64,000 nucleotides of DNA, from contig WPIO01000011.1 of NCBI GenBank assembly GCA_009760855.2, positions 169,501-233,500 of the forward strand, written 5' to 3'. Below, piece by piece: positions 40,801 through 55,800 of the stretch. Under the pieces are notes generated by a model that had not been told where the DNA came from, did no database searches, and saw nothing but the letters and a program-made list of their open reading frames with translations. The position numbers and the translations under genes are program-made. Source of the DNA: Cristatella mucedo (lineage: Eukaryota > Bryozoa > Phylactolaemata > Cristatellidae). Position 1 is the first letter of the stretch; the number at the start of each line of letters is the position of its first letter.

Positions 40801-43800
40801 AGTGCTTGTACTAATTACGGGATCTAAGAAGTCGGCTAGTGAGTGACACGGCATAAGTGGGAATGCTATCAGCTGAAGTTGATTGTTAGTTAGCACGGCT
40901 GCAAGTAACAACGTGCAGAATTTTTGTCTCGCGAGCAGGGTACACAGTATTTAATAAAGAGCATAGCCTTAATTAGTGACCAACTTTTATCGAGTTGCTA
41001 TCAATATGTTTTTGAGAGGTGTATTCAAGTAAAGCAAAAAAGTTACGTGAATGCCAAGCACATCTTCATCAGTGCTTTTACATATGTGGAGATCTTTAGG
41101 TTTCCTTGGTAATTTCCAACGAATTCGGTATGACTCGAGGTACGTGAGTAGTACTGGTAAAGAAATGCAACGGTTAGTTGCACAAAAGGAACCTTTTCAT
41201 CTTGTTAAAAGGTTCTGGGACATAACAAGTACCTCACTTTTTGGATATGAATTAAATAAAATAGGCCGTATGCATAAAATAATGCTGATATTGTCTCTTT
41301 GCAATCGAGAAATCAGGCATCCCCAGTAAAAGCAATTGTCACTAGGTGGTAAGAAGCACTATAACGATAACACCGTGAAAAGCCTCTACCTCTGCCCTTG
41401 GTGACTGAGTTTCTTCGGACGCTGCAAGTACAATGTCTGCAGCCGTTGTCGTAGCAAGCAGACCCTACAACGAACCAATCAGCTTGCAGACGTCCAAGCT
41501 GCCCACGTGGCCTTACATTGATCTCGTCCTGCTGGAAAGCGTGCGAGCTGCATACAGTAAAGTCACGTAATCCAAATATCATTAAACGGAAAACTACTTG
41601 CCTGAGTTGTGGGAAGTAAAGTTACCAGTTTTGCAGGCCGAGTTCCGGTAGATGGTGCTGCAGTGGACAGATCCTGCAAAATCGCAAGAGATCCATGTAC
41701 CTGCTGCCTAAATAGGTTCAGTAGACCAGGATCATATAGTTCTGTGTTTTTAGTAATTCTTAAGTTCCATGAGCGGGTTCCACTGATTGTAATACAGAAA
41801 CGGTGTTCGCAATGACTGAAATCCTCTAGAAATTAACACGTATGTGATCGATTTTGAACTAAATTTCAACGAGATTTTTAATGGTTGACGTTTGAAGAAA
41901 AACTAACATCGTTGGCATTCGATGTCTTTTAATTAGGGAAACTCAACGGTAATCTGCAATGTCGGCGTGGTAACTCTAGGCACGCCTAATGGGTATGTGC
42001 AATTTCACAATTATGTCAGCAGATGACTGCGAAAACAACTCGATGTTTACTTAAACAATTGCACAGGTCTCCGACTTTTATCGATCAATGTTAATTAGAT
42101 TAGAAACGTGGCACCGATAACTTCACTTAGTTGATCCTTGTAAATGCGGTTGTAAATACGAAGTTACCTAGATGAGTTAGGAAACCATTCGAAGTCTACT
42201 TTGCACAGAAAAAAAGCGTCTGAGTGGAAATACCAATTTTTGAAAGACCTTCATTGCTATGCGTAAGGTAGGTTGAAATATAAAACACTAGTCGCTTGCA
42301 TGAATAATATATTTTAATTCCAAATACTAGTGAAATAGCTTCGGTTGGTTGTCTAGTTGCATGTTGTCTTTTCCATTGACATTTAGCAGGGAAACGATAA
42401 CAATGAAATGATTTGATGTGATGCGAAAATACTACCAAGTCCTAAATTGAAGACTTATTTAGTGTGCCGCAATTATACAGCCGTATCTTTCAAGAAGAGA
42501 TAAAGTAGACGCAACACGTGCACTACCCATTGCCTCTTAATAAGAATGTAATATTTAAAAAAATAGCTAGTTTTAGAGCTGTACCTGAGACTGAAATGTG
42601 CTCCATGCTTCAGCCTCTGCCGGAGTTGGTTCTGGAACCACGGCAGTACTCACGGAATCCTAAAGAAAAGCGGTGCGATTGCTGGTAACGAAAGGAATAG
42701 ACGAATTTCTGAGTTTTCAAACATCTTCGGCAGAATGACCAAATGGGCGCGTAAAGGATGACCGATTCACGAAGCGTACCTGAGCTGAGCGTGCCGTCGT
42801 CGTGATCACAGTGCTCTGAGTCGAGCTGGGAGTAGAGGAGCTGGAAATACCCTGCGTAAAAACCTGTTACAGTCAATCACACAAACAAGTTCAACATAAG
42901 GTCAACGAACCATTGCGAGGTCCTGCAGTTTTTTTGAAAATTAACAGCCGTTGAAAAACCGCTGCAATTACACGTAACTTTAAATGTTAACGTTTTTTGG
43001 AAAACTGTGATGCTCGACTTACCGGCATTGTCACCAGTTAATTACGACGAGCTAGTAAGACCACGTCGGACCCGAAGTAGGTGATAAAGGGCGTAGCCCT
43101 AATTACTGGCATACTTTCGTCAACAATCTCTGACCAGTTTGGAGTGGAGAATTTAGGTAAATAACCGAAAAAGAACCTGAATACTAAGTAGACTGTCTTG
43201 AGTGCTTGTACTAATTACGGGATCTAAGAAGTCGGCTAGTGAGTGACACGGCATAAGTGGGAATGCTATCAGCTGAAGTTGATTGTTAGTTAGCACGGCT
43301 GCAAGTAACAACGTGCAGAATTTTGTCTCGCGAGCAGGGTACACAGTATTTAATAAAGAGCATAGCCTTAATTAGTGACCAACTTTTATCGAGTTGCTAT
43401 CAATATGTTTTTGAGAGGTGTATTCAAGTAAAGCAAAAAAGTTACGTGAATGCCAAGCACATCTTCATCAGTGCTTTTACATATGTGGAGATCTTTAGGT
43501 TTCCTTGGTAATTTCCAACTAATTCGGTATGACTCGAGGTACGTGAGTAGTACTGGTAAAGAAATGCAACGGTTAGTTGCACAAAAGGAACCTTTTCATC
43601 TTGTTAAAAGGTTCTGGGACATAACAAGTACCTCACTTTTTGGATATGAATTTAATAAAATAGGCCGTATGCATAAAATAATGCTGATATTGTCTCTTTG
43701 CAATCGAGAAATCAGGCATCCCCAGTAAAAGCAATTGTCACTAGGTGGTAAGAAGCACTATATCGATAACACCGTGAAAAGCCTCTACCTCTGCCCTTGG

Positions 43801-46800
43801 TGACTGAGTTTCTTCGGACGCTGCAAGTACAATGTCTGCAGCCGTTGTCGTAGCAAGCACACCCTACAACGAACCAATCAGCTTGCAGACGTCCAAGCTG
43901 CCCACGTGGCCTTACATTGATCTCGTCCTGCTGGAAAGCGTGCGAGCTGCATACAGTAAAGTCACGTAATCCAAATATCATTAAACGGAAAACTACTTGC
44001 CTGAGTTGTGGGAAGTAAAGTTACCAGTTTTGCAGGCCGAGTTCTGGTAGATAGTGCTGCAGTGGACAGATTCTGCAAAATCGCAAGAGATCCATGTACC
44101 TGCTGCCTAAATAGGTTCAGTAGACCAGGATCATATAGTTCTGTGTTTTTAGTAATTCTTAAGTTCCATGAGCGGGTTCCACTGATTGTAACACAGAAAT
44201 GGTGTTCGCAATGACTGAAATCCTCTAGAAATTAACACGTATGTGATCGATTTTGAACTAAATTTCAACGAGATTTTTAATGGTTGACGTTTGAAGAAAA
44301 ACTAACATCGTTGGCATTCGATGTCTTTTAATTAGGGAAACTCAACGGTAATCTGCAATGTCGGCGTGGTAACTCTTGGCACGCCTAATGGGTATGTGCA
44401 ATTTCACAATTATGTCAGCAGATGACTGCGAAAACAACTCGATGTTTACTTAAACAATTGCACAGGTCTCCGACTTTTATCGATCAATGTTAATTAGATT
44501 AGAAACGTGGCACCGATAACTTCGCTTAGTTAATCCTTGTAAATGCGGTTGTAAATACGAAGTTACCTAGATGAGTTAGGAAACCATTCGAAGTCTACTT
44601 TGCACAGAAAAAAAGCGTCTGGGTGAAAATACCAATTTTTGAAAGACCTTCATTGCTATGCGTAAGGTAGGTTGAAATATAAAACACTAGTCGCTTGCAT
44701 GAATAATATATTTTAATTCCGAATACTAGAGAAATAGCTTCGGTTGGTTGTCTAGTTGCATGTTGTCTTTTCCATTGACATTTAGCAGGGATACGATAAC
44801 AATGAAATGATTTGATGTGATGCAAAAATACTACCAAGTCCTAAATTGAAGACTTATTTAGTGTGCCGCAATTATACAGCCGTATCTTTCAAGCAGAGAT
44901 AAAGTAGACACAACACGTGCACTACCCATTGCCTCTAGCAAAGAATGTATTACCTAAACAAATCACGCTAGTTTTAGAGCTGTACCTGAAACTGAAATGT
45001 GCTCCATGCTTCAGCCTCTGCCGGAGTTGGTTCTGGAACCACGGCAGTACTCACGAAATCCTAAAGAAAAGCGGTGCTTTTGCTGGTAACGAAAGGAATA
45101 GACGAATTTCTGAGTTTTTAAACATCTTCGGCAGAATGACCAAATGGGCGCGTAAAGGATGACCGATTCACGAAGCGTACCTGAGCTGAGGGTGCCCTCG
45201 TCGTGATCACAGTGCTCTGAGTCGAGCTGGGAGTAGAGGAGCTGGAAATACCCTGCGTAAAAACCTGTTACAGTCAATCACACAAACAAGTTCAACATAA
45301 GGTCAACGAACCATTGCGAGGTGCTGCAGTTTTGAAAATTAACAGCCGTTGAAAAACCGCTGCAATTACACGTAACTTTAAATGTTAACGTTTTTTTGGA
45401 AAACTGTGATGCTCAACTTACCGGCATTGTCACCAGTTAATTACGACGAGCTTGCAAGACCACGTCGGACCCGAAGTAGGTGATAAAGGGCGTAGCCCTA
45501 ATTACTGGCATACTTTCGTCAACAATCTCTGACCAGTTTGGAGTGGATAATTTAGGTAAATAACCGAAAAAGAACCTGAATACTAAGTAGACCGTCTTGA
45601 GTGCTTGTACTAATTACGGGATCTAAGAAGTCGGCTAGTGAGTGACACGGCATAAGTGGGAATGCTATCAGCTGAAGTTGATTGTTAGTTAGCACGGCTG
45701 CAAGTAACAACGTGCAGAATTTTGTCTCGCGAGCAGGGTACACAGTATTTAATAAAGAGCATAGCCTTAATTAGTGACCAACTTTTATCGAGTTGCTATC
45801 AATATGTTTTTGAGAGGTGTATTCAAGTAAAGCAAAAAAGTTACGTGAATGCCAAGCACATCTTCATCAGTGCTTTTACATATGTGGAGATCTTTAGGTT
45901 TCCTTGGTAATTTCAAACTAATTCGGTATGACTCGAGGTACCTGAGTAGTACTGGTAAAGAAATGCAACGGTTAGTTGCACAAAAGGAACCTTTTCATCT
46001 TGTTAAAAGGTTCTGGGACATAACAAGTACCTCACTTTTTGGATATGAATTAAATAAAATAGGCCGTATGCATAAAATAATGCTGATATTGTCTCTTTGC
46101 AATCGAGAAATCAGGCATCCCCAGTAAAAGCAATTGTCACTAGGTGGTAAGAAGCACTATAACGATAACACCGTGAAAAGCCTCTACCTCTGCCCTTGGT
46201 GACTGAGTTTCTTCGGACGCTGCAAGTGCAATGTCTGCAGCCGTTGTCGTAGCAAGCAGACCCTACAACGAACCAATCAGCTTGCAGACGTCCAAGCTGC
46301 CCATGTGGCGTTACGTTGATCTCGTCCTGCTGGAAAGCGTGCGAGCTGCATACAGCAAAGTCACGTAATCCAAATATCATTAAACGGAAAACTACTTGCC
46401 TGAGTTGTGGGAAGTAAAGTTACCAGTTTTGCAGGCCGAGTTCTGGTAGATAGTGCTGCAGTGGACAGATCCTGCAAAATCGTAAGAGATCCATGTACCT
46501 GCTGCCTAAATAGGTTCAGTAGACCAGGATCATATAGTTCTGTGTTTTTAGTAATTCTTAAGTTCCGTGAGCGGGTTCCACTGATTGTAATTCAGAAACG
46601 GTGTTCGCAATGACTGAAATCCTCTAGAAATTACCACGTATGTGATCGATTTTGAACTAAATTTCAACGAGATTTTTAATCGTTGACGTTTAAAGACAAA
46701 CTAACATTGCTGGCATTCGATGTCTTTTAATTAGGGAAACTCAACGGTAAACTGCAATGTCGGCGTGGTAACTCTATGCACGCCAAATGGGTATTTGCAA

Positions 46801-49800
46801 TTTCACAATAATGTCAGCAGATGACTGCGAAAACAACTCGATGTTTACTTAAACAATTGCACAGGTCTCCGACTTTTATCGATCAATGTTAATTAGATTA
46901 GAAACGTGGCACCGATAACTTCACTTAGTTGATCCTTGTAAATGCGGTTGTAAATACGAAGTTACCTAGATGAGTTAGGAAACCATTCGAAGTCTACTTT
47001 GCACAGAAAAAAAGCGTCTGAGTGAAAATATCAATTTTTGAAAGACCTTCATTGCTATGCGTAAGGTAGGTTGAAATATAAAACACTAGTCGCTTGCATG
47101 AATAACATATTTTAATTCCAAATACTAGTGAAATAGCTTCGGTTGGTTGTCTAGTTGCATGTTGTCTTTTCCATTGACATTTAGCAGGGATACGATAACA
47201 ATGAAATGATTTGATGTGATGCGAAAAGTGCTTCCGAGTCCGAGATTGAAGACTTATTTAGTGTGCCGCAATAATACAGCCATATGTTTCAAGAAGAGAT
47301 AAAGTAGACGCAACACGTGCACTATCCACCGCCTCTAGCTAAGAATATATTACCTAACAAATCACGCTAGTTTTAGAGCTGTACCTGAGACTGAAATGTG
47401 CTCCATGCTTCAGCCTCTGCCGGAGTTGGTTCTGGTACCACGGCAGTACTCACGGAATCCTAAAGAAAAGCGGTGCGATTGCTGGTAACTAGGGAATAGA
47501 CGAATTTCTGAGTTTTTAAACATTTTCTGCATAATGACCAAATGGGCGCGTAAAGGATGACCGATTCACGAAGCGTACCTGAGCTGAGCGTACCGTCGTC
47601 GTGATCACAGTGCTCTGAGTCGAGCTGGGAGTAGAGGAGCTGGAAATACCCTGCGTAAAAACCTGTTACAGTCAATCACACAAACAAGTTCAACATAAGG
47701 TCAACGAACCATTGCGAGGTCCTGCAGTTTTGAAAATTAACAGCCGTTGAAAAACCGCTGCAATTACACGTAACTTTAAATGTTAACGTTTTTTGGAAAA
47801 CTGTGATGCTCGACTTACCGGCATTGTCACCAGTTAATTACGACGAGCTTGCAAGACCACGTCGGACCCGAAGTAGGTGATAAAGGGCGTAGCCCTAATT
47901 ACTGGCATACTTTCGTCAACAATCTCTGACCAGTTTGGAGTGGAGAATTTAGGTAAATAACCGAAAAAGAACCTGAATACTAAGTAGACTGTCTTGAGTG
48001 CTTGTACTAATTACGGGATCTAAGAAGTCGGCTAGTGAGTGACACGGCATAAGTGGGAATGCTATCAGCTGAAGTTGATTGTTAGTTAGCACGGCTGCAA
48101 GTAACAACGTGCAGAATTTTGTCTCGCGAGCAGGGTACACAGTATTTAATAAAGAGCATAGCCTTAATTAGTGACCAACTTTTATCGAGTTGCTATCAAT
48201 ATGTTTTTTTGAGAGGTGTATTCAAGTAAAGCAAAAAAGTTACGTGAATGCCAAGCACATCTTCATCAGTGCTTTTACATATGTGGAGATCTTTAGGTTT
48301 CCTTGGTAATTTCCAACGAATTCGGTATGACTCGAGGTACGTGAGTAGTACTGGTAAAGAAATGCAACGGTTAGTTGCACAAAAGGAACCTTTTCATCTT
48401 GTTAAAAGGTTCTGGGACATAACAAGTACCTCACTTTTTGGATATGAATTTAATAAAATAGGCCGTATGCATAAAATAATGCTGATATTGTCTCTTTGCA
48501 ATCGAGAAATCAGGCATCCCCAGTAAAAGCAATTGTCACTAGGTGGTAAGAAGCACTATAACGATAACACCGTGAAAAGCCTCTACCTCTGCCCTTGGTG
48601 ACTGAGTTTCTTCGGACGCTGCAAGTGCAATGTCTGCAGCCGTTGTCGTAGCAAGCAGACCCTACAACGAACCAATCAGCTTGCAGACGTCCAAGCTGCC
48701 CATGTGGCCTTACATTGATCTCGTCCTGCTAGAAAGCGTGCAAGCTGCATACAGTAAAGTCACGTAATCAAAATATCATTAAACGGAAAACTACTTGCCT
48801 GAGTTGTGGGAAGTAAAGTTACCAGTTTTGCAGGCCGAGTTCCGGTAGATGGTGCTGCAGTGGACAGATCCTGCAAAATCGCAAGAGATCCATGTACCTG
48901 CTGCCTAAATAGGTTCAGTAGACCAGGATCATATAGTTCTGTGTTTTTAGTAATTCTTAAGTTCCATGAGCGGGTTCCACTGATTGTAATACAGAAACGG
49001 TGTTCGCAATGACTGAAATCCTCTAGAAATTAACACGTATGTGATCGATTTTGAACTAAATTTCAACGAGATTTTTAATGGTTGACGTTTGAAGAAAAAC
49101 TAACATCGTTGGCATTCGATGTCTTTTAATTAGGGAAACTCAACGGTAATCTGCAATGTCGGCGTGGTAACTCTAGGCACGCCTAATGGGTATGTGCAAT
49201 TTCACAATTATGTCAGCAGATGACTGCGAAAACAACTCGATGTTTACTTAAACAATTGCACAGGTCTCCGACTTTTATCGATCAATGTTAATTAGATTAG
49301 AAACGTGGCACCGATAACTTCGCTTAGTTAATCCTTGTAAATGCGGTTGTAAATACGAAGTTACCTAGATGAGTTAGGAAACCATTCGAAGTCTACTTTG
49401 CACAGAAAAAAAGCGTCTGAGTGAAAATACCAATTTTTGAAAGACCTTCATTGCTATGCGTAAGGTAGGTTGAAATATAAAACACTAGTCGCTTGCATGA
49501 ATAATATATTTTAATTCCAAATACTAGTGAAATAGCTTCGGTTGGTTGTCTAGTTGCATGTTGTCTTTTCCATTGACATTTAGCAGGGAAACGATAACAA
49601 TGAAATGATTTGATGTGATGCGAAAATACTACCAAGTCCTTAATTGAAGACTTATTTAGTGTCCCGCGTTAATACAGCCATATGTTTCAAGAAGAGATAA
49701 AGTAGACGCAACACGTGCACTATCCACCGCCTCTAGCTAAGAATGTATTACCTAAACAAATCACGCTAGTTTTAGAGCTGTACCTGAGACTGAAATGTGC

Positions 49801-52800
49801 TCCATGCTTCAGCCTCTGCCGGAGTTGGTTCTGGAACCACGGCAGTACTCACGAAATCCTAAAGAAAAGCGGTGCTTTTGCTGGTAACGAAAGGAATAGA
49901 CGAATTTCTGAGTTTTTAAACATCTTCGGCAGAATGACCAAATGGGCGCGTAAAGGATGACCGATTCACGAAGCGTACCTGAGCTGAGCGTGCCGTCGTC
50001 GTGATCACAGTGCTCTGAGTCGAGCTGGGAGTAGAGGAGCTGGAAATACCCTGCGTAAAAACCTGTTACAGTCAATCACACAAACAAGTTCAACATAAGG
50101 TCAACGAACCATTGCGAGGTCCTGCAGTTTTGAAAATTAACAGCCGTTGAAAAACCGCTGCAATTACACGTAACTTTAAATGTTAACGTTTTTTGGAAAA
50201 CTGTGATGCTCGACTTACCGGCATTGTCACATGTTAATTACGACGAGCTAGCAAGACCACGTCGGACCCGAAGTAGGTGATAAAGGGCGTAGCCCTAATT
50301 ACTGGCATACTTTCGTCAACAATCTCTGACCAGTTTGGAGTGGATAATTTAGGTAAATAACCGAAAAAGAACCTGAATACTAAGTAGACCGTCTTGAGTG
50401 CTTGTACTAATTACGGGATCTAAGAAGTCGGCTAGTGAGTGACACGGCATAAGTGGGAATGCTATCAGCTGAAGTTGATTGTTAGTTAGCACGGCTGCAA
50501 GTAACAACGTGCAGAATTTTGTCTCGCGAGCAGGGTACACAGTATTTAATAAAGAGCATAGCCTTAATTAGTGACCAACTTTTATCGAGTTGCTATCAAT
50601 ATGTTTTTGAGAGGTGTATTCAAGTAAAGCAAAAAAGTTACGTGAATGCCATGCACATCTTCATCAGTGCTTTTACATATGTGGAGATCTTTAGGTTTCC
50701 TTGGTAATTTCCAACGAATTCGGTATGACTCGAGGTACATGAGTAGTACTGGTAAAGAAAAGCAACGGTTAGTTGCACAAAAGGAACCTTTTCATCTTTG
50801 TAAAAGGTTCTGGGACATAACAAGTACCTCACTTTTTGGATATGAATTAAATAAAATAGGCCGCATGCATTAAATAATGCTGATATTGTCTCTTTGCAAT
50901 CGAGAAATTCGACATCCCCAGTGAAAGCAACTGTCACTAGGTGGTAAGAAGCACTATAACGATAACACCGTGAAAAGCCTCTACCTCTGCCCTTGGTGAC
51001 TGAGTTTCTTCGGACACTGCAAGTGCAATGTCTGCAGCCGTTGTCGTAGCAAGCAGACCCTACAACGAACCAATCAGCTTGCAGACGTCCAAGCTGCCCA
51101 TGTGGCGTTACGTTGATCTCGTCCTGCTGGAAAGCGTGTGAGCTGCATACAGCAAAGTCACGTAATCCAAATATCATTAAACGGAAAACTACTTGCCTGA
51201 GTTGTGGGAAGTAAAGTTACCAGTTTTGCAGGCCGAGTTGTGGTAGATTTTGCAGCAGTGGACTGATCCTGCAAAATCGCAAGAGATCCATGTACCTGCT
51301 GCCTAAATAGGTTCAGTAGACCATGATCATATAGTTCTGTGTTTTTAGTAATTCTTAAGTTCCGTGAGCGTGTTCCACTGATTGTAACACTGAAATGGCG
51401 TTCTCAATAACTAAAATCCTCTAGAAATTACCACGTATGTGATCGATTTTGAACTAAGTTTAAACGAGATTTGTAATCGTTGACGTTTAAAGACTAACTA
51501 ACATTGCTGGCATTCGATGTCTTTTAATTAGCGAAACTCAACGGTAATCTGCAATGTCGGCGTGGTAACTCTATGCACGCCAAATGGGTATTTGCAATTT
51601 CACAATTATGTCAGCTGATGACTGCGAAAACAACTTGATGTTTACTTAAACAATTGCACAGGTCTCCGACTTTTATCGATCGATGTTAATTAGATTAGAA
51701 ACGTGGCACCGATAACTTCACTTAGTTGACCCTTGTAAATGCGGTTGTAAATACGAAGTTACCTAGATGAGTTAGGAAACCATTCGAAGTCTACTTTGCA
51801 CAGAAAAAAAGCGTCTGGGTGAAAATACCAATTTTTGAAAGACCTTCATTGCTATGCGTAAGGTAGGTTGAAATATAAAACACTAGTCGCTTGCATGAAT
51901 AACATATTTGAATTCCAAATACTAGTGAAATAGCTTCGGTTGGTTGTCTAGTTGCATGTTGTCTTTTCCATTGACATTTAGCAGGGATACGATAACAATG
52001 AAATGATTTGATGTGATGCGAAAATACTACCAAGTCCTAAATTGAAGACTTATTTAGTGTGCCGCAATTATACAGCCGTATCTTTCAAGAAGAGATAAAG
52101 TAGATGCAACACGTGCACTACCCATTGCCTCTAGCTAAGAATGTATTACCTAAACAAATCACGCTAGTTTTAGAGCTGTACCTGAGACTGAAATGTGTTC
52201 CATGCTTCAGCCTCTGCCGGAGTTGGTTCTGGAACCACGGCAGTACTCACGGAATCCTAAAGAAAAGCGGTGCGATTGCTGGTAACTAGGGGAATTGACG
52301 AATTTCTGAGATTTTAAACATTTTCTGCATAATGACCAAATGGGCGCGTAAAGGATGACCGATTCACGAAGCTTACCTGAGCTGAGCGGACCGTCGTCGT
52401 GATCACAGTGCTCTGAGTCGAGCTGGGAGTAGAGGAGCTGGATATACCCTGTGTAAAAACCTGTTACAGTCAATCGATAAAACACGTTCAAAGTATGGCC
52501 AACGAACCATTGCGAGGTGCTGCAGTTTTGAAAATTAACAGCCGTTGGAAAACCGCTGCAATTACACGTAACTTTAAATGTTAACGTTTTTTGGAAAACT
52601 GTGATGCTCGACTTAACGGCATTGTCACCAGTTAATTACGACGAGCTAGCAAGACCACGTCGGACCCGAAGTAGGTGATAAAGGGCGTAGCCCTAATTAC
52701 TGGCATACTTTCATCAACAATCTCTGACCAGTTTGGAGTGGTGTATTTAGGTAAATAACCGAAGAAGAACCTGAATACTAAGTAGACTGTCTTGAGTGCT

Positions 52801-55800
52801 TGTACTAATTACAGGATCTAAGAAGTTGGCTAGTAGGTGACTCGGCATAAGTGGGAAAGCTGGCAGCTGAAGTTGATTGTTAGTTAGCACGGCTGCAAGT
52901 CAAAATATGCAATAATTCGTCTCGCGAGCAGGGTACACAGTACTTAATAAAGAGCATAGCCTTAATTAGTGACCAACTTTTATCGAGTTTCTTTCAATAT
53001 CTATTTGAGAGGTGTATCCAAGTAAAGCAAACAAAATTACGTGAATGCTAAGCACATCTTCATCAGCACTGTTACATATGTGGAGATCTTTAGGTTTCCT
53101 TGGTAATTTTTAATGAATTTGGTATGACTCGAGGTACGTGAGTAGTACTGGTAAAGAAATTGAACGGTTAGTTGCACAAAAGGAGCCTTTTCATCTTGTT
53201 AAATGTTCTGGGAAATAACAAGTACCTCACTTTTCGGAAATGAATTAAATAAAAGAGGCCGTATGCATAAAATAATGCTGATATTGTCTCTTTGCAATCG
53301 ACTAATTAGCTATCCCCAGTGAAATAAATGGTCACTAAGTGGTAAGTAGCACTATAACGATAACACCGTGAAAAGCCTCTACCTCTGCCCTTGGTGACTG
53401 AGTTTCTTCGGACGCTGCAAGTACAATGTCTGCAGCCGTTGTCATAGCTAGCAGACCCTACAACGAACCAATCAGCTTGCAGACGTCCAAGCTGCCCATG
53501 CGGCCTTACGTTGATCTCATCCTGCTGGAAAGCGTGCAAGCTGCATACAGCAAAGTCACGTAATCCAAACATCATTAAACGGAAAACTACTTGCCTGAGC
53601 TGTTAGAAATAAAGTTACCAGTTTTGCAGGCCTAGTTCTGGTAGATTGTGCGGTAGTGGACAGATCCTGCAAAATCGCCAGAGATCCGTGTACCTGCTGC
53701 CTAAATAGGTTAAGTAGACCAGGATCATATAGTTCTGTGTTTTTAGTAATTCTTAAGTTCCATGAGTGTGTTCTACGGATTGTAACACTGAAATGGCATT
53801 CACAACTGTAATTATCCTCTAGAAATTACCATATATGTGATTGATTTTGAACTAAAGTTCAAGTAATCTTCATTTAAAATGATTTAAAGTTGACGTTTAA
53901 AGAGAAACTAACATTGCTGGCATTTGATGTCTTTCAATTAGGGAAACTCAACGGTAAACTGCAATGTCGGCGTGGTAACTCTACCCACGCCTAATGGGTA
54001 TTTGCAATTTCACAATTATGTCAGCAGATGACTGCGAATCAACTCGATGTTTACCTAAACAATTGCACAGGTCTCCGAGGTTTATCGATCAATTTTAATT
54101 AGATTAGAAACGTGACACCGATAACTTCACTTAGTTGACCCTTGCAAATGCGGTCGTAAATACGAAGTTACCTAAATGAGTTAGGAAACCATTCGAAGTG
54201 TCATTTGCACAGAAAAAAAGCGTCTGAGTGAAAGTACCAATTTTTGAAAGACCTTCATTGCTATGCGTAAGGTAGGTTGAAATATAAAACACTAGTCGCT
54301 TGCATGAATAACATATTTTGATTCTTATATACTAGTGAAAGTAGCTTTGGTTGTTTGTCTAGTTGCATGTGGTATTTTCCATTGACATTTAGCAGGGATA
54401 CGATAACAATGAAATGATTTGAAGTGACGTGAAAAACTACAAAGTCCTAAATTGAAGACCTATTTAGTGTCCCGCATTAGTACAGCCGTATCTTTCAAGA
54501 AGCGATAAAGTATACGCAACACGTGCACTATCCACTGCCTCCAGCTAAAAATGTATTATTTAATAAAATCACGCTAGTTTTAGAGCTGTACCTGAGACTG
54601 AAATGTGCTCCATGCTTCAGCCGCTGCCGGAGTTGGTTCCGTAACCACGGCAGTACTCACGGAATCCTAAAGAAAATGGGTGCGATCGCTGGTAACGAAA
54701 GGAATAGACGAATTTCTGAGTTTTCAAACATCTTCTGCAGAATGACCAAATGGGCGCGTATAGGATGACCGATTCACGAAGCGTACCTGAGCTGAGCGTG
54801 CCGTCCTCGTGATCACAGTGCTCTGAGTCGAGCTGGGAGTAGAGGAGCTGGATATACCCTGTGTAAAAACCTGTTACAGTCAATCGCACAAAAAAGTTTA
54901 ACATAAGGTCAACGAACCATTGCGAGGTGCTGCAGTTTTGAAAAAAACTGCCGTTGAAAAACCGCTGCAGTTGCACGTAATTTTTGAATTTCAACGTTTT
55001 CGGAAAACTGTGATGCGCGACTTAAAGGCAATGTCACCTGTTAATTGAGACTAGCTACCAAGACTACGTTGGACCCAAAGTAGGTGATAAAGGGTGTAGC
55101 CCTAATTACTGGAATACTTTCGTCAACAAACTCAGACCAGTTTGGAGTTGCGTATTTAGGTAAATAACTGAAAAAGAACCTGAATACTAAGTAGACTGTC
55201 TTGAGTGCTTGTACTAATAACGGAATCTAAGAAGTCGGCTAGTGGGTGACAAGGCATAAGTGGGAATGCTGGCAGCTGAAGTTGATTGTTAGTTAGCACG
55301 GCTGGAAGTCACAAACTGCCGACATTTGTCTCGCGAACAGTACATACAGTATATATTAAAGAGCATATCCCTAATTAGTGACCTACTTTATTTGTGTTTC
55401 TTTAAATATCTTGTTGAGGTGTATTCAAGAAAAACAATAAAATGATGTGAATGCAAAGCACGTTTTCATTATTGCTTTTCCATGTTTAGAGATCTTTTGG
55501 TTTCCTCGGTAATTTCAAATTAATTTGGTATGACTCGTGGTACGTGATTAGTACTGGTGAATAAATTCAACCGTTAATTGCACAGAAGGTACCTTTTTGA
55601 TTCTGGTAAAAGGTACTTGGAAACAAGAAGTACATCAATTTGTCGATGAGAATCAAAAAGAATAGGCCTTAGGCATAAAAGAATGCTGATATTGTCTCTT
55701 AGCAATTAACTTATTTGGTATCCCCGGTAAAATACAAGTTCACTAGGTGGTAAGGGGTACAATAACGAGAGCAACGTGAAATGCCTCTACCTCTGCCATT

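Noticed and set aside
14694-48526. Plus-strand ~92-codon frame (starting MPSTSSSVLLHMWRS or similar) present in most units
   Set aside because: It recurs only because the units are recent tandem copies. It is interrupted in unit 3 and destroyed by frameshifts in the diverged unit 19, unlike E1-E4, and has no recognisable domain. It lies over the E3-E2 intron of the minus-strand gene.
24591-53575. Minus-strand ~89-codon frame (MIFGLRDF...GRGRGFSRC) and ~80-90-codon MTVTGFYAGYFQLL... frames in each unit
   Set aside because: These run across E3 or E2/E1 and their introns in the wrong frame. The spliced phase-0 frames fit the splice borders and the diverged copies better.
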